A DNA stretch of 64,000 nucleotides from the NCBI GenBank assembly GCA_020622085.1, contig JAHRYM010000001.1:1094312-1158311 (forward strand). The letters are read 5' to 3'. The notes below the pieces were generated by a model, which had not been told where the DNA came from, ran no database searches, and saw only the letters and a program-made list of their open reading frames with translations. Position numbers and translations under genes: made by a program. Positions 38,396 to 46,665 of this stretch are shown here, piece by piece (positions within the stretch are counted from its first letter, which is position 1; each line of letters opens with the position of its first letter). Source of the stretch: Paracoccaceae bacterium (lineage in GTDB: Bacteria > Pseudomonadota > Alphaproteobacteria > Rhodobacterales > Rhodobacteraceae).

Positions 38396-38707
38396 ATGCG
38401 TTTGCCGGCGGAGTGCAGGACGATGGCCGAGATCCGGGCCGAGATCGACCGCGTCGATGCGGCGCTGGTGGACTATCTCGCCGAGCGGGCGGGGTATATC
38501 GACCGGGCGGCGGAGCTGAAGGCCGATCTGGGCTGGCCGGCGCGGATCGGCCCGCGGGTCGAGGAAGTGGTGGCGAACGTGCGGGCCGGGGCCGAGGCGC
38601 GGGGACTGCCGGCGGACCTGCTTGAGGATTTCTGGCGCCGGCTGGTCGACTGGTCGATCGCCCGCGAGGAGGCAAGCCTTGGGCCGGACGGTTCCGGGGA
38701 AGACTGA
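38396..38707 (+). CDS. Chorismate mutase AroQ-type domain protein
   Basis: A 103-residue all-helical protein matching the AroQ chorismate mutase/isochorismate-pyruvate lyase fold: EIRAEIDRVDAALVDYLAER in helix 1, RAAELKADLG with the conserved lysine region, and ADLLEDFWRRLVDWSIARE in the last helix. It would convert chorismate to prephenate, but its position between fhs and folD genes is odd for an aromatic-pathway enzyme. Start by GGGAGA upstream of 38396. The folD-like gene follows 31 bases later. Confidence 0.75.
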   Translation: MRLPAECRTMAEIRAEIDRVDAALVDYLAERAGYIDRAAELKADLGWPARIGPRVEEVVANVRAGAEARGLPADLLEDFWRRLVDWSIAREEASLGPDGSGED

Positions 38708-38738
38708 AGGGCCGGGAACGGCAGGGGATGGACGGGCA

Positions 38739-39632
38739 ATGGGCGCGACCCTGATTGACGGCAAGGCGATCGCGGCGGCGATGCAGGCGCGCACCCGGGC
38801 TGCGGCCGCGGCGCTTGGCGCCGAGGGCTGGCGGCCGCGGCTGGTTTCGGTTTCGGTCGGCGATGTGGCGGCGGCCGAGCTTTACGTGCGCAACCAGAGC
38901 CGCCAGGCGGCGGCGGCGGGGGTGGAGTTCGAGGCGCGCAACTACCCCGCGACCACGAGCCTTGAACAGTTGAACGGCATCCTGTCGGGGCTCAACGCCG
39001 ACCCGCGGGTGCATGGCATCATCATCCAGCGGCCGCTGCCCATCCATATCCCGGTGAAGGCGCTGCAGACGGCGATCCATCCCCTGAAGGATGTCGAGGG
39101 CATGCATCCGGCCTCGATCGGGCGGATCGTCTACAACGACCTGGGGCTTGGGCCCTGCACCGCCGTGGCGGCGGTCGAGATCCTGAAGTCGCTGCCGCTG
39201 ATCATCGAGGGGCTCGATGTCTGCGTGATCGGCCACAGCGAGATCGTCGGCAAGCCGATCGCGTTTCTGATGATGGGGCTCGGGGCGACGGTGACGGTCT
39301 GCCATCACATGACGCGGCAGGTGGCGGTGCACAGCCGGGCGGCGGATGCGGTCTTTGTCGCGGTGGGGCGGCCGGGGCTGGTGACGGGCGCGATGCTGAA
39401 GCCGGGCGCGGCCTTGATCGACATCGGCATCAACCGGGTGAGCGATGGAGAGGGCGGCACGCGGACCGTCGGGGACGCGGATTTCGAAAGCTGCGCCGCG
39501 ACCGCGGGCTGGATCACGCCGGTTCCGGGCGGGGTCGGGCCGGTGACGGTGGCGGTGCTGATGCAGAACGCCGTCAGCGCGGCGGCCGCGCAGCGCGACC
39601 AGTATCGCGCCGCCTTTGCGGCGGCGGAATGA
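38739..39632 (+). CDS. FolD-like protein with altered catalytic residues
   Basis: A 297-residue protein of the methylene-THF dehydrogenase/cyclohydrolase family. The fold is intact ([37 protein letters not shown]). However the family YxxxK catalytic motif reads YVRNQ, so the essential lysine is Gln, and KDVDGF reads KDVEGM. These residues serve the cyclohydrolase and folate site in normal FolD. It may retain only dehydrogenase activity, use another pterin or substrate, or pair with the normal FolD encoded 23 bases downstream. Confidence 0.85.
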   Translation: MGATLIDGKAIAAAMQARTRAAAAALGAEGWRPRLVSVSVGDVAAAELYVRNQSRQAAAAGVEFEARNYPATTSLEQLNGILSGLNADPRVHGIIIQRPLPIHIPVKALQTAIHPLKDVEGMHPASIGRIVYNDLGLGPCTAVAAVEILKSLPLIIEGLDVCVIGHSEIVGKPIAFLMMGLGATVTVCHHMTRQVAVHSRAADAVFVAVGRPGLVTGAMLKPGAALIDIGINRVSDGEGGTRTVGDADFESCAATAGWITPVPGGVGPVTVAVLMQNAVSAAAAQRDQYRAAFAAAE

Positions 39633-39655
39633 ACCCTCAGCATGGGAGAGACCAG

Positions 39656-40549
39656 ATGACGGCACGGGTGATCGACGGCAAGGCCTTTGCGGCCGGGATC
39701 CGGGAACAGGTGGCGGCGCATGTGGCGCAGCTGAAGGCCGGGCACGGGCTGCAGCCGGGCCTGGCGGTGGTCCTGGTGGGGGAAGACCCGGCAAGCCAGG
39801 TCTATGTCGGTTCGAAGGGCAAGCAGACGGTCGAGGCGGGAATGGCCTCTTTCGAACACAAGCTGCCGGCCGAGACCTCCGAGAAGGATCTGCTTGCGGT
39901 GATCGACCGGCTGAATGCCGATCCGAAAGTTCACGGCATTCTCGTGCAGTTGCCGCTGCCTTCTCATCTGAACTCTGACCTGGTGATCAACCGTATCGAC
40001 CCGGCGAAGGATGTCGACGGGTTTCACATATCGAACGTGGGGCTTCTGGGAACGGGTCAGAAGTCGATGGTGCCCTGCACGCCGCTGGGCTGCCTGATGC
40101 TCTTGCGCGACCTGCACGGCAGCCTTGCGGGGATGAACGCGGTGGTGGTGGGGCGCAGCAATATCGTCGGCAAGCCGATGGCGCAGCTGCTGCTGGGCGA
40201 CAGTGCCACGGTGACCATCGCGCATAGCCGGACGAAGAACCTCGCCGAGGTCTGCCGCGGCGCCGATATCCTGGTGGCGGCGGTGGGCCGGCCCGAGATG
40301 ATCCCCGGCGACTGGGTGAAACCCGGCGCCACGGTGATCGACGTCGGCATCAACCGCATCACCACGCCCGAAGGCAAGACCCGGCTGGTGGGCGATGTCG
40401 ATTACGCCAGCGTCTCGCAGGTCGCCGGCGCCATCACCCCGGTCCCCGGCGGCGTCGGCCCGATGACCATCGCCTGCCTGCTCGCCAATACCCTCACCGC
40501 CGCCTGCCGCGCCAACGGCCTGCCGGAACCGAAGGGACTGACCGCCTGA
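39656..40549 (+). CDS. folD: Bifunctional methylenetetrahydrofolate dehydrogenase/methenyltetrahydrofolate cyclohydrolase
   Basis: FolD interconverts 5,10-methylene-THF, 5,10-methenyl-THF and 10-formyl-THF with NADP. All key residues are present: YVGSK with the catalytic lysine, VQLPLP with the conserved Gln, KDVDGFH, the Rossmann [17 protein letters not shown] and [15 protein letters not shown]. The length of 297 is standard. GGGAGAG precedes the ATG at 39656. With fhs it makes a full C1-THF module. Confidence 0.97.
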   Translation: MTARVIDGKAFAAGIREQVAAHVAQLKAGHGLQPGLAVVLVGEDPASQVYVGSKGKQTVEAGMASFEHKLPAETSEKDLLAVIDRLNADPKVHGILVQLPLPSHLNSDLVINRIDPAKDVDGFHISNVGLLGTGQKSMVPCTPLGCLMLLRDLHGSLAGMNAVVVGRSNIVGKPMAQLLLGDSATVTIAHSRTKNLAEVCRGADILVAAVGRPEMIPGDWVKPGATVIDVGINRITTPEGKTRLVGDVDYASVSQVAGAITPVPGGVGPMTIACLLANTLTAACRANGLPEPKGLTA

Positions 40550-40658
40550 GGCGGGCGCGGAGACCGTGGGGCATCAGGGGGCGGCGTCTCTGCGCCCCCC
40601 CAAGCTCTGCCTGAGAAGACAGCGCCCGGACCCGGTTCAGGGACGGTTCGCGCTGGAC

Positions 40659-40693
40659 GCCTCGGGCGGGAGTATTTGTGCAAGGAAGAAAGG
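40659..40693 (+). repeat. Copy of the dispersed GGGAGTATTTGxGCAA motif after folD
   Basis: GCCTCGGGCGGGAGTATTTG followed by TGCAAGGAAGAAAGG. It differs from the arms at 12741-12819 by few bases. It lies between the convergent folD and dehydrogenase-like genes. A G5CG/CGC6 hairpin at about 40575-40600 precedes it. The 174-bp gap shows nothing else. Confidence 0.65.
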
Positions 40694-40723
40694 CCTGATC
40701 GGGGAAGGAGCCGGGCGGCCTGT

Positions 40724-41551
40724 TCAGTGCAGGGGGCGGCCGCGTGCGGCAGTCACCACATGGCGCAGAGCACCCGGGGGCGTCAGGCTGGCCCCGGTCA
40801 GCGCCGCGTCGAAGGCGCATTCGACTTCCTTGACCAGTGCGGCCATCACGCCTTCGGAAAGTTGCGGCATGATCTGCGGATTGTGGTCAGGCAGGTCGGC
40901 CCCGCTGGCAATGCTGCCGCGCGCAGCTTCGATGACGTTGAGAAGCCGGCGTTCCTCGATGCCCTGAGCCTGGGCCCAGTCGAGCGCGAGCCGGGTCATG
41001 GCGGTGGATGAGGCGGCGAGGAAGTCCTTCATCACCTTCGCGGCCATGGCCGATCCGAAGGCCCCCATCCTTTCGGTTGCGGAGGTGAGAGGTGCGAGCA
41101 GGGGGGTGAGTGCGATCACCGCGTCGGAGGGGCCGCCCAGCAGCATGGTGAGCGCACCGCGCTGCGCCATGCGCATCGTTCCCGACCACGGCGCGTCGAT
41201 CAGCGTGATCTGCGGCCTGATCCGACCCCGGAGCGCCTTGACGAAGCGCGGCGGCAGTGTGGCCGCGATCACGATGGTATCCAGATCGGGTGCCGTGCGG
41301 GCAAAGGCCGGACCGTCGATCAGCAGGTTCTCGCATTCCAGCAGATCATCGGTGCAGACAAAAAGCGTATTGAGTCCGTTACGGAAGCTGTCGGCGTCTT
41401 GCGTGGCCGTGCCGCCCGACGCGGAAGCGGCAATTCCGCGCGGATCGAACGCGCGTGCGCGGATTCCTTCCTCGTTCCAGAGCCTGATCCAGGCCGAGGC
41501 AATCCGCATGTTTCCGGCGACGCCGATGCCCTGCACCATTGCGGCCCCCAT
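40724..41551 (-). CDS. 6-phosphogluconate/3-hydroxyisobutyrate dehydrogenase-fold protein, divergent
   Basis: A 275-residue protein with the beta-hydroxyacid dehydrogenase layout: an N-terminal Rossmann region (GIGVAGNMRIASAWIRL), a substrate-loop equivalent DAPWSGTMRMAQRGALTMLL and a helical domain with the catalytic-lysine helix GSAMAAKVMKDFL, where the lysine is kept but the usual Asn four residues on is Lys. Function unknown. Its ATG shares one base with the TGA of the upstream AAA+ ATPase gene, so the two are translationally coupled. Confidence 0.72.
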   Translation of the reverse strand: MGAAMVQGIGVAGNMRIASAWIRLWNEEGIRARAFDPRGIAASASGGTATQDADSFRNGLNTLFVCTDDLLECENLLIDGPAFARTAPDLDTIVIAATLPPRFVKALRGRIRPQITLIDAPWSGTMRMAQRGALTMLLGGPSDAVIALTPLLAPLTSATERMGAFGSAMAAKVMKDFLAASSTAMTRLALDWAQAQGIEERRLLNVIEAARGSIASGADLPDHNPQIMPQLSEGVMAALVKEVECAFDAALTGASLTPPGALRHVVTAARGRPLH

Positions 41552-42861
41552 CAGTGGATGATCTTTTCGTCACGCACGAACATGTTCGCCCAGGCGCGGT
41601 CGATGAGGTCGGGGGTCATCTGGTAGGGGATGCCCTCGAAGTTGCAGATGGCGATCATCTGGTCAATCAGGAACACCGGCTGGTAGTTTGCGTATTCGTT
41701 CTGGATGGTCGGGTATTTCACCTTGAGAAGGTGGACGAGCGCCTTTTCATCCAGCGGCATCTTCTTTTTCTTGGCGACCATGGCGAAGATCTTCAGGAAG
41801 TTTTCCTGGTTCGGCCCGTCGATCTTGATCTTGAAGAAGATCCGGCGCAGGGCCGCCTTGTCGAAGATCTCGTTGGGGTGGAAGTTGGTCGAAAAGATCA
41901 CGAGCGTGTCGAAGGGCACCTCGAACTTTTCGCCCGATTGCAGCGCGAGGATGTCCTTGGATTCCTCCAGCGGCACGATCCAGCGGTTGACGATCTTCTG
42001 CGGCGGCTCGGCCTGGCGGCCAAGGTCGTCGATGATGAAGACGCCACCGGTAGCCTTGAGCTGCAGCGATGCGGTATAGGTCCGCGCCGTGGGGTTGTAG
42101 GTCAGGTCGAGCATGTCGAGCGAAAGTTCACCGCCGGTGATCACGGTCGGGCGTTCGCAGTAGACGTAGCGGTTGTCGAAGCGGTTCGAGGACCGGCGCA
42201 GGCTGTTTGGATCATCGACCGAGGCTTCGGCGGCGGAATGCACGATCGGATCGTAGACGGTGATGACCTGGCCTGAATATTCGATGGCACGCGGGATGTA
42301 GATCTTGTCCCCCAGCGCGTCGCGGATGCCGTTCGAGATCGAGGACTTGCCGTTGCCCGGGGGGCCATACATCAGGATCGAGCGGCCGGCGCCCACTGCG
42401 GGACCAAGGTGGTCAAGCAGGCTGTCGGGCAGGATCAGGTGGCCCATGGCGGAGGTCAGCTGGTGACGCGTCATCTGGATGTTGCGGATCGACTGGCGCT
42501 TGACCTGTTCGCGGTAGATCATCAGCGGCACCGGCATGGCGCCGTAATATTCCGACTGCGCCAGCGCATCGAGGGCGCGGGCCTTGCCGGCATCGGCGAG
42601 CTGATATCCCATCTCGCCGCCCGAATTGGCGTGGAGCGTGCCGGTCGCCTCGAGCAGTTTCTGCGAGCGGCAGAGGTCGATCAGTTCCTGGGTGATCGGG
42701 ATCGGCATGGCGATCACGCGGGAAATGTCCGACACGGTTTCGAGGTTCATCCGGAACATGGTCTTGAGCAGGATGTCCCGCATCATCACCATCGAAATGC
42801 CGGTATCCGCCATGGTCCGGGGCGGAACGGGCGCGATGACGTTACCGATTTGAACGTTCAT
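41551..42861 (-). CDS. AAA+ family ATPase of unknown function
   Basis: A 436-residue ATPase. An N-terminal domain of about 130 residues, possibly winged-helix (MRDILLKTMFRMNL, ITQELIDLCRSQKLLEATG), precedes an AAA+ core with Walker A GPPGNGKSS (166-174), Walker B GGVFIIDDLG (272-281), a sensor-1 region VIFSTNF (Asn 326) and a candidate arginine finger at 339-340. No protease or helicase domain is fused, so it is probably a remodelling ATPase. GGAAGA lies before the ATG at 42861. It sits beside the Tad locus; a pilus role is inference. Confidence 0.8.
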   Translation of the reverse strand: MNVQIGNVIAPVPPRTMADTGISMVMMRDILLKTMFRMNLETVSDISRVIAMPIPITQELIDLCRSQKLLEATGTLHANSGGEMGYQLADAGKARALDALAQSEYYGAMPVPLMIYREQVKRQSIRNIQMTRHQLTSAMGHLILPDSLLDHLGPAVGAGRSILMYGPPGNGKSSISNGIRDALGDKIYIPRAIEYSGQVITVYDPIVHSAAEASVDDPNSLRRSSNRFDNRYVYCERPTVITGGELSLDMLDLTYNPTARTYTASLQLKATGGVFIIDDLGRQAEPPQKIVNRWIVPLEESKDILALQSGEKFEVPFDTLVIFSTNFHPNEIFDKAALRRIFFKIKIDGPNQENFLKIFAMVAKKKKMPLDEKALVHLLKVKYPTIQNEYANYQPVFLIDQMIAICNFEGIPYQMTPDLIDRAWANMFVRDEKIIH

Positions 42862-42951
42862 TTGCTTCAATCTTCCCAAACGCGCAATTTTGTCCGTTTT
42901 TCTCCAATTCCGTGCCTTGGTAAGCGGCGAGACAGGAGCTAGGACATTTCA

Positions 42952-44706
42952 ATGACGATCCTGTCGGGCCAATGTGGCGGAAAAATGGAAAATCAGGCGG
43001 ATAATCAGGGCATGATGGGGCAGGGTAAAAATACGGTGGAGGGCGAGCTGACGCGGCGCGCCCATGCGCTGTTGCAACGGCTGGCGCAGGCGCGGCCCGG
43101 GGATATTGCCGGCTTCCTTCTGGTCCTGGTTGCGGCAATGGGCGGCGCGGCACTGGCCAAGGGCGGCTTCTACATCGGCAAGCATGAAGGCGATACGTTG
43201 CAACTGGCCGACATCGTGCTGCGCATCGCACGGGGCGAATGGCCGCATCTGGATTTCATGACTCCGATCGGCTACCTGGCAATGGCGCCGATCGCGCTGT
43301 TCGTGAAGCTGGGGGCAGGGATCGGCCATGCCATCTTCTATGCGCAGATCATGGTGGCGCTGCTGCTGCTGCCGGCCACGGTCTATGTCGCCACGAGCCG
43401 GTTTTCGGGGCTGTCGCGCTGGCTTTATGCAAGCTTCATCATGGTGCTGTGTCTGGCGCTGGTTCATGGCGAGACCGAAGTCAGCCTTTCGATTTCGATG
43501 CATTACAACCGCTGGGCCTGGGCGATCGCCTATCTTGCGGTGCCGCTTGCCGTGATGGCGCCGCCGCGTGACCGGCCATTGGCCGAGGGGCTCATCCTTG
43601 GCCTTGGCGTGGCGGCACTGGTGCTGATCAAGACGACCTATGTCATCGCGCTGGCGCCGGGGCTGATGGTTGCGCTCATTGCGCGGCGCCGCTGGGGGGT
43701 GATCGGCGTTGCATCGGTGGCAGGGCTGATGGTGGCCGCGGTGATGACGCTGGCGGCGGGGTCCGACTTCTGGGGGGCCTATCTGCACGATCTTGAAGTG
43801 GTGGCTCGTTCACCGATCCGGCCGCAGCCGGGGCAGAGCTTCTTTTCGGTGGCGGCGGCGCCGGCCTTCATCCTGGGCACGATGGCCCTTCTGGCCGTGG
43901 TTGTCTTCCTGCGGCAGTCAGCGCGGATGACCGAGGGTCTGGCCTTGATGCTGCTGATGCCGGGGCTGATCTACATCGTCTTCCAGAACTACGGCAACGA
44001 TCCGCAATGGCTGCTGCTGGTGGCGCTGATGGCATTTGCCCTGCGCCCCGGGCCGGGGTTGCGCAATCCGCTGGGCTGGGATCTGCGGCAGGGTCTCGGG
44101 CTTGCCGGGGTCGTGCTCCTGACGCTGGGGGCGGGGTCGGCGCTCAATCTGGCCTATAGCCCGCTCAGGCATCTGGCGGCGCCGGTCAAGAACACCCGGC
44201 CCCTGATCGCGGGGATGGCGCAGCACCACGACATCCTTGCACAAAAGGCTCGAGTTTACGCCGTGAACAACAGCGTGGCGGGCGATCTGCCTGGCTCTGG
44301 CTATGAGGCCTATGCCGCCGATGCCGAACGCAGCGACAAGGACAAGGCCGTGTTGCTGGGGGAAACCCTGCCGGTCTGCGAACAGCAAACCGGCATGTCG
44401 GCGCTGTTCGATGCGGCCGTCAAGGATCTGGACGCGGCCGGGTTTGGCGGCAAGCGGATCCTTGCGGCGGATCTGTTTTCACTGTTCTGGCTCTTCGGGG
44501 ATTACCCCCCCGTCAAGGGCGCGGCGCCATGGTACTACGGCGGCCTGCCGGGGATCGAGAATGCAGATTACATCTTTGTGCCGATCTGCCCGATCTCGAA
44601 GAATGTCCGCGCGACGATGCTGAAGGCGCTGGCCGAGAGCAAGCGCCAGATTACCGTCGTGCGGCGGACGCCCGTCTACATTCTCATCGAGGCCAAGGTG
44701 CCCTGA
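42952..44706 (+). CDS. Polytopic membrane protein, GT-C glycosyltransferase-like
   Basis: A 584-residue protein with about 10-11 hydrophobic segments between residues 50 and 410 and a C-terminal soluble domain of about 170 residues. YIGKHEGDTLQLADIVLRIA and GEWPHLDFMTPIGYLA in the first loop look like the acidic first loop of GT-C transferases, but no family match is certain. AGGAG precedes the ATG at 42952; ATGs at 42985 and 43012 are alternatives. It is divergent from the ATPase gene and overlaps the convergent prepilin peptidase gene by 31 bp. Confidence 0.7.
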   Translation: MTILSGQCGGKMENQADNQGMMGQGKNTVEGELTRRAHALLQRLAQARPGDIAGFLLVLVAAMGGAALAKGGFYIGKHEGDTLQLADIVLRIARGEWPHLDFMTPIGYLAMAPIALFVKLGAGIGHAIFYAQIMVALLLLPATVYVATSRFSGLSRWLYASFIMVLCLALVHGETEVSLSISMHYNRWAWAIAYLAVPLAVMAPPRDRPLAEGLILGLGVAALVLIKTTYVIALAPGLMVALIARRRWGVIGVASVAGLMVAAVMTLAAGSDFWGAYLHDLEVVARSPIRPQPGQSFFSVAAAPAFILGTMALLAVVVFLRQSARMTEGLALMLLMPGLIYIVFQNYGNDPQWLLLVALMAFALRPGPGLRNPLGWDLRQGLGLAGVVLLTLGAGSALNLAYSPLRHLAAPVKNTRPLIAGMAQHHDILAQKARVYAVNNSVAGDLPGSGYEAYAADAERSDKDKAVLLGETLPVCEQQTGMSALFDAAVKDLDAAGFGGKRILAADLFSLFWLFGDYPPVKGAAPWYYGGLPGIENADYIFVPICPISKNVRATMLKALAESKRQITVVRRTPVYILIEAKVP

Positions 44707-45215
44707 ACCCAGGCCTCGAACGGCGGGATGGCGCGGAAGCAGAGATAGGTCACGAAAGCGCCGACCAGTGCGAGGCCCATGGGGAAGTCCTTGCGTTTCC
44801 ACGACACCCAGTCGGGCGTGGCATTCACCACGGCGGGAATGGCACGGAAGATGCGGTGGGCGGCGAAGGCCGCCAGAAGGAAGGCCGCAAGAAGCGGCAT
44901 CATCAGGCCGGCATGCGCCGTGGTGATGAAAAGTGACGCGGCGGCGGCAAATTTGGCATCGCCCGCGCCGACATTGGCCACCGCGTTCAGCACGAAACCG
45001 ATGGCCAGCACGACGGCGAAATTGAGCCAGCGCCAGAGCCATGCTTCCAGCGGCATGATGATCAGCCCGGCGACGACGAAAACCGCGATCAGCGCCAGCA
45101 CCGATTTGTTGGGGATCTTCATGGTCTTGAGGTCGCTCCAGACCACCCAGGCGCAGATCGGCAGGCAAAGGACCAGGAACACCTGGTAGACTTGGAAAAC
45201 GGTCAGGTTCAGCAT
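44676..45215 (-). CDS. cpaA: Prepilin peptidase CpaA/TadV (A24 family)
   Basis: The inner-membrane aspartate protease that trims Flp prepilins before assembly. The 179-residue protein has about six TM segments and both catalytic aspartates: VVWSDLKTMKIPN (first Asp, loop 1) and NVGAGDAKFAAA (GxGD motif, second Asp). The N-terminal methyltransferase domain of type IVa peptidases is absent, as in TadV. It is the last gene of the Tad operon, 4 bases after a TadD-like gene. Confidence 0.92.
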   Translation of the reverse strand: MLNLTVFQVYQVFLVLCLPICAWVVWSDLKTMKIPNKSVLALIAVFVVAGLIIMPLEAWLWRWLNFAVVLAIGFVLNAVANVGAGDAKFAAAASLFITTAHAGLMMPLLAAFLLAAFAAHRIFRAIPAVVNATPDWVSWKRKDFPMGLALVGAFVTYLCFRAIPPFEAWVQGTLASMRM

Positions 45216-45219
45216 CGGC

Positions 45220-46074
45220 TCAGCCCTTCACGACGTTGGAATCGAGGGTCTTGATCGCGCGGTCGGCCTCCTCGAAATACTGCGGACTGGTTTCGACAGC
45301 ATCGCTCAAAAGCGCGCGGCCGGTGGCGGTGTCGCCCTGCTTGATGGCGGAAAGCGCCGCCGTATACAGCAGTTGTGCCCGTTCTTCCTGCGACATCTGC
45401 ACGTTCGGCATGTCGTATTTGCGCTGCGCCGCCCGGGCGAGCACAAGGTTGTTCTTGGCGGTGAACACCTTGGGATCGTAGTTCAGCGATTCATTGAACA
45501 GCTTTTCCGCCCCGGCAAAGTCGCCGCGCGTCAGCTTGGAATAGCCCCAGTTGTTCAGCACGCCCGAGGGCGTCGTGGTCAGCCCGACGGCGGTTTCATA
45601 GAAACTGTCGGCCTTCTTCCAGTTCTTGTTGGCATCGGCCACCATCGCCTCCAGCCGGTAGCGTTCGAAGGATTCGTGCGTCGGCGGGATCGTGTTCAGC
45701 ACGTCCTGCGCGCGTTTCCATTCGTTGGCGCGGATCAAGGCATCTGCATAGCCCACCTTGTCGTCGCTGGTGGCCTCGGGGCTGGCCACCACTTGCGCCC
45801 AGACGCCGACGCCTTCTCGGGTTTTCTTGGCGCGGATCAGGGCCTTGGCCAGACCGCGCTTCACGTCGATCCGGTCGGGGTTCGCCGCAGAAGTGCGCTG
45901 GAAATAGGCGACGGCCTCGTTCGGGTCGGTGGCCGACAGCATCACGTCATTGAGGTTCGACTCGTCAATGACGTTGACATCCTTCAAGGCCGACTTGACG
46001 TTGGGGTTCTTGTTGCAAGCTGCAAGAAACGCGATGCCGCAAAGGCACAGCGAAGCAAGAATAGGGTGGCGCAT
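45220..46074 (-). CDS. TPR lipoprotein, TadD-like (second copy)
   Basis: A 284-residue lipoprotein with signal peptide and lipobox FLAAC (Cys about 20), followed by tetratricopeptide-like helices (ANPDRIDVKRGLAKALIRA, GVLNNWGYSKLTRGDFAGAE, FTAKNNLVLARAAQRKYDMP). TadD proteins help secretin assembly. It lies 24 bases after another TadD-like gene; the two are not close duplicates. Confidence 0.85.
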   Translation of the reverse strand: MRHPILASLCLCGIAFLAACNKNPNVKSALKDVNVIDESNLNDVMLSATDPNEAVAYFQRTSAANPDRIDVKRGLAKALIRAKKTREGVGVWAQVVASPEATSDDKVGYADALIRANEWKRAQDVLNTIPPTHESFERYRLEAMVADANKNWKKADSFYETAVGLTTTPSGVLNNWGYSKLTRGDFAGAEKLFNESLNYDPKVFTAKNNLVLARAAQRKYDMPNVQMSQEERAQLLYTAALSAIKQGDTATGRALLSDAVETSPQYFEEADRAIKTLDSNVVKG

Positions 46075-46098
46075 GTTCTGCGTCCTCTGCTGACTGCC

Positions 46099-46662
46099 TC
46101 ATTTCCTGGTCAGCAGCTGGTATGTCCCGTTGCCTGACCTGACCAAGGAGAAATTATCGTTATTGGCCGGAGCATAATCGGCCTCATCCTTCTTGGCGAG
46201 CGCGAGGCGGAGATTTTCGCGGATTTCGTCCGATTGGCCACTATCCAGTGCGAAGGCGGTCTGGAAGACGCGCGCGGCCTCTCCGGTCTTGCCGCGTTCC
46301 ATCAGCACGACGCCAAGGTTGTTCCAGGCGGGGACCGAGGTCTCGTCCGCCTCGATCGCGCGACGCAGCATCTGTTCGGCCTGGTTCAGCCGGCCAAGCT
46401 TCAGATCGGCCGAACCGATCGCCGACAGGATCTCGGCCGTGGGTCCGTATTTACCGGCCGCGCGGTAATAGGCCTTCAGCGCCAGTTCGTATTCCCCGGC
46501 TGCAAACAGCCTGTGCCCGACCAGAAGCGCGTCGACTTCCTTGGACGAGGCGCCGCGCCCGGATGGCGCGTAGGGTGACCCCTTGGCAGAGGGAAAGCCG
46601 CCCGTCGATTGACAGGCGGCCAGCAGGAAGACAGCGGCAATGCCGATTTGAAAGGATTTCAT
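46099..46662 (-). CDS. TPR lipoprotein, TadD-like (first copy)
   Basis: A 187-residue lipoprotein: signal peptide with lipobox LLAAC, a Ser/Gly-rich spacer, then TPR repeats (GPTAEILSAIGSADLKLGR, VPAWNNLGVVLMERGKTGEA). It begins 3 bases after the tadC stop, so it is part of the same operon. Likely outer-membrane pilotin/assembly role for the Tad secretin. Confidence 0.86.
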   Translation of the reverse strand: MKSFQIGIAAVFLLAACQSTGGFPSAKGSPYAPSGRGASSKEVDALLVGHRLFAAGEYELALKAYYRAAGKYGPTAEILSAIGSADLKLGRLNQAEQMLRRAIEADETSVPAWNNLGVVLMERGKTGEAARVFQTAFALDSGQSDEIRENLRLALAKKDEADYAPANNDNFSLVRSGNGTYQLLTRK

Positions 46663-46665
46663 CCG

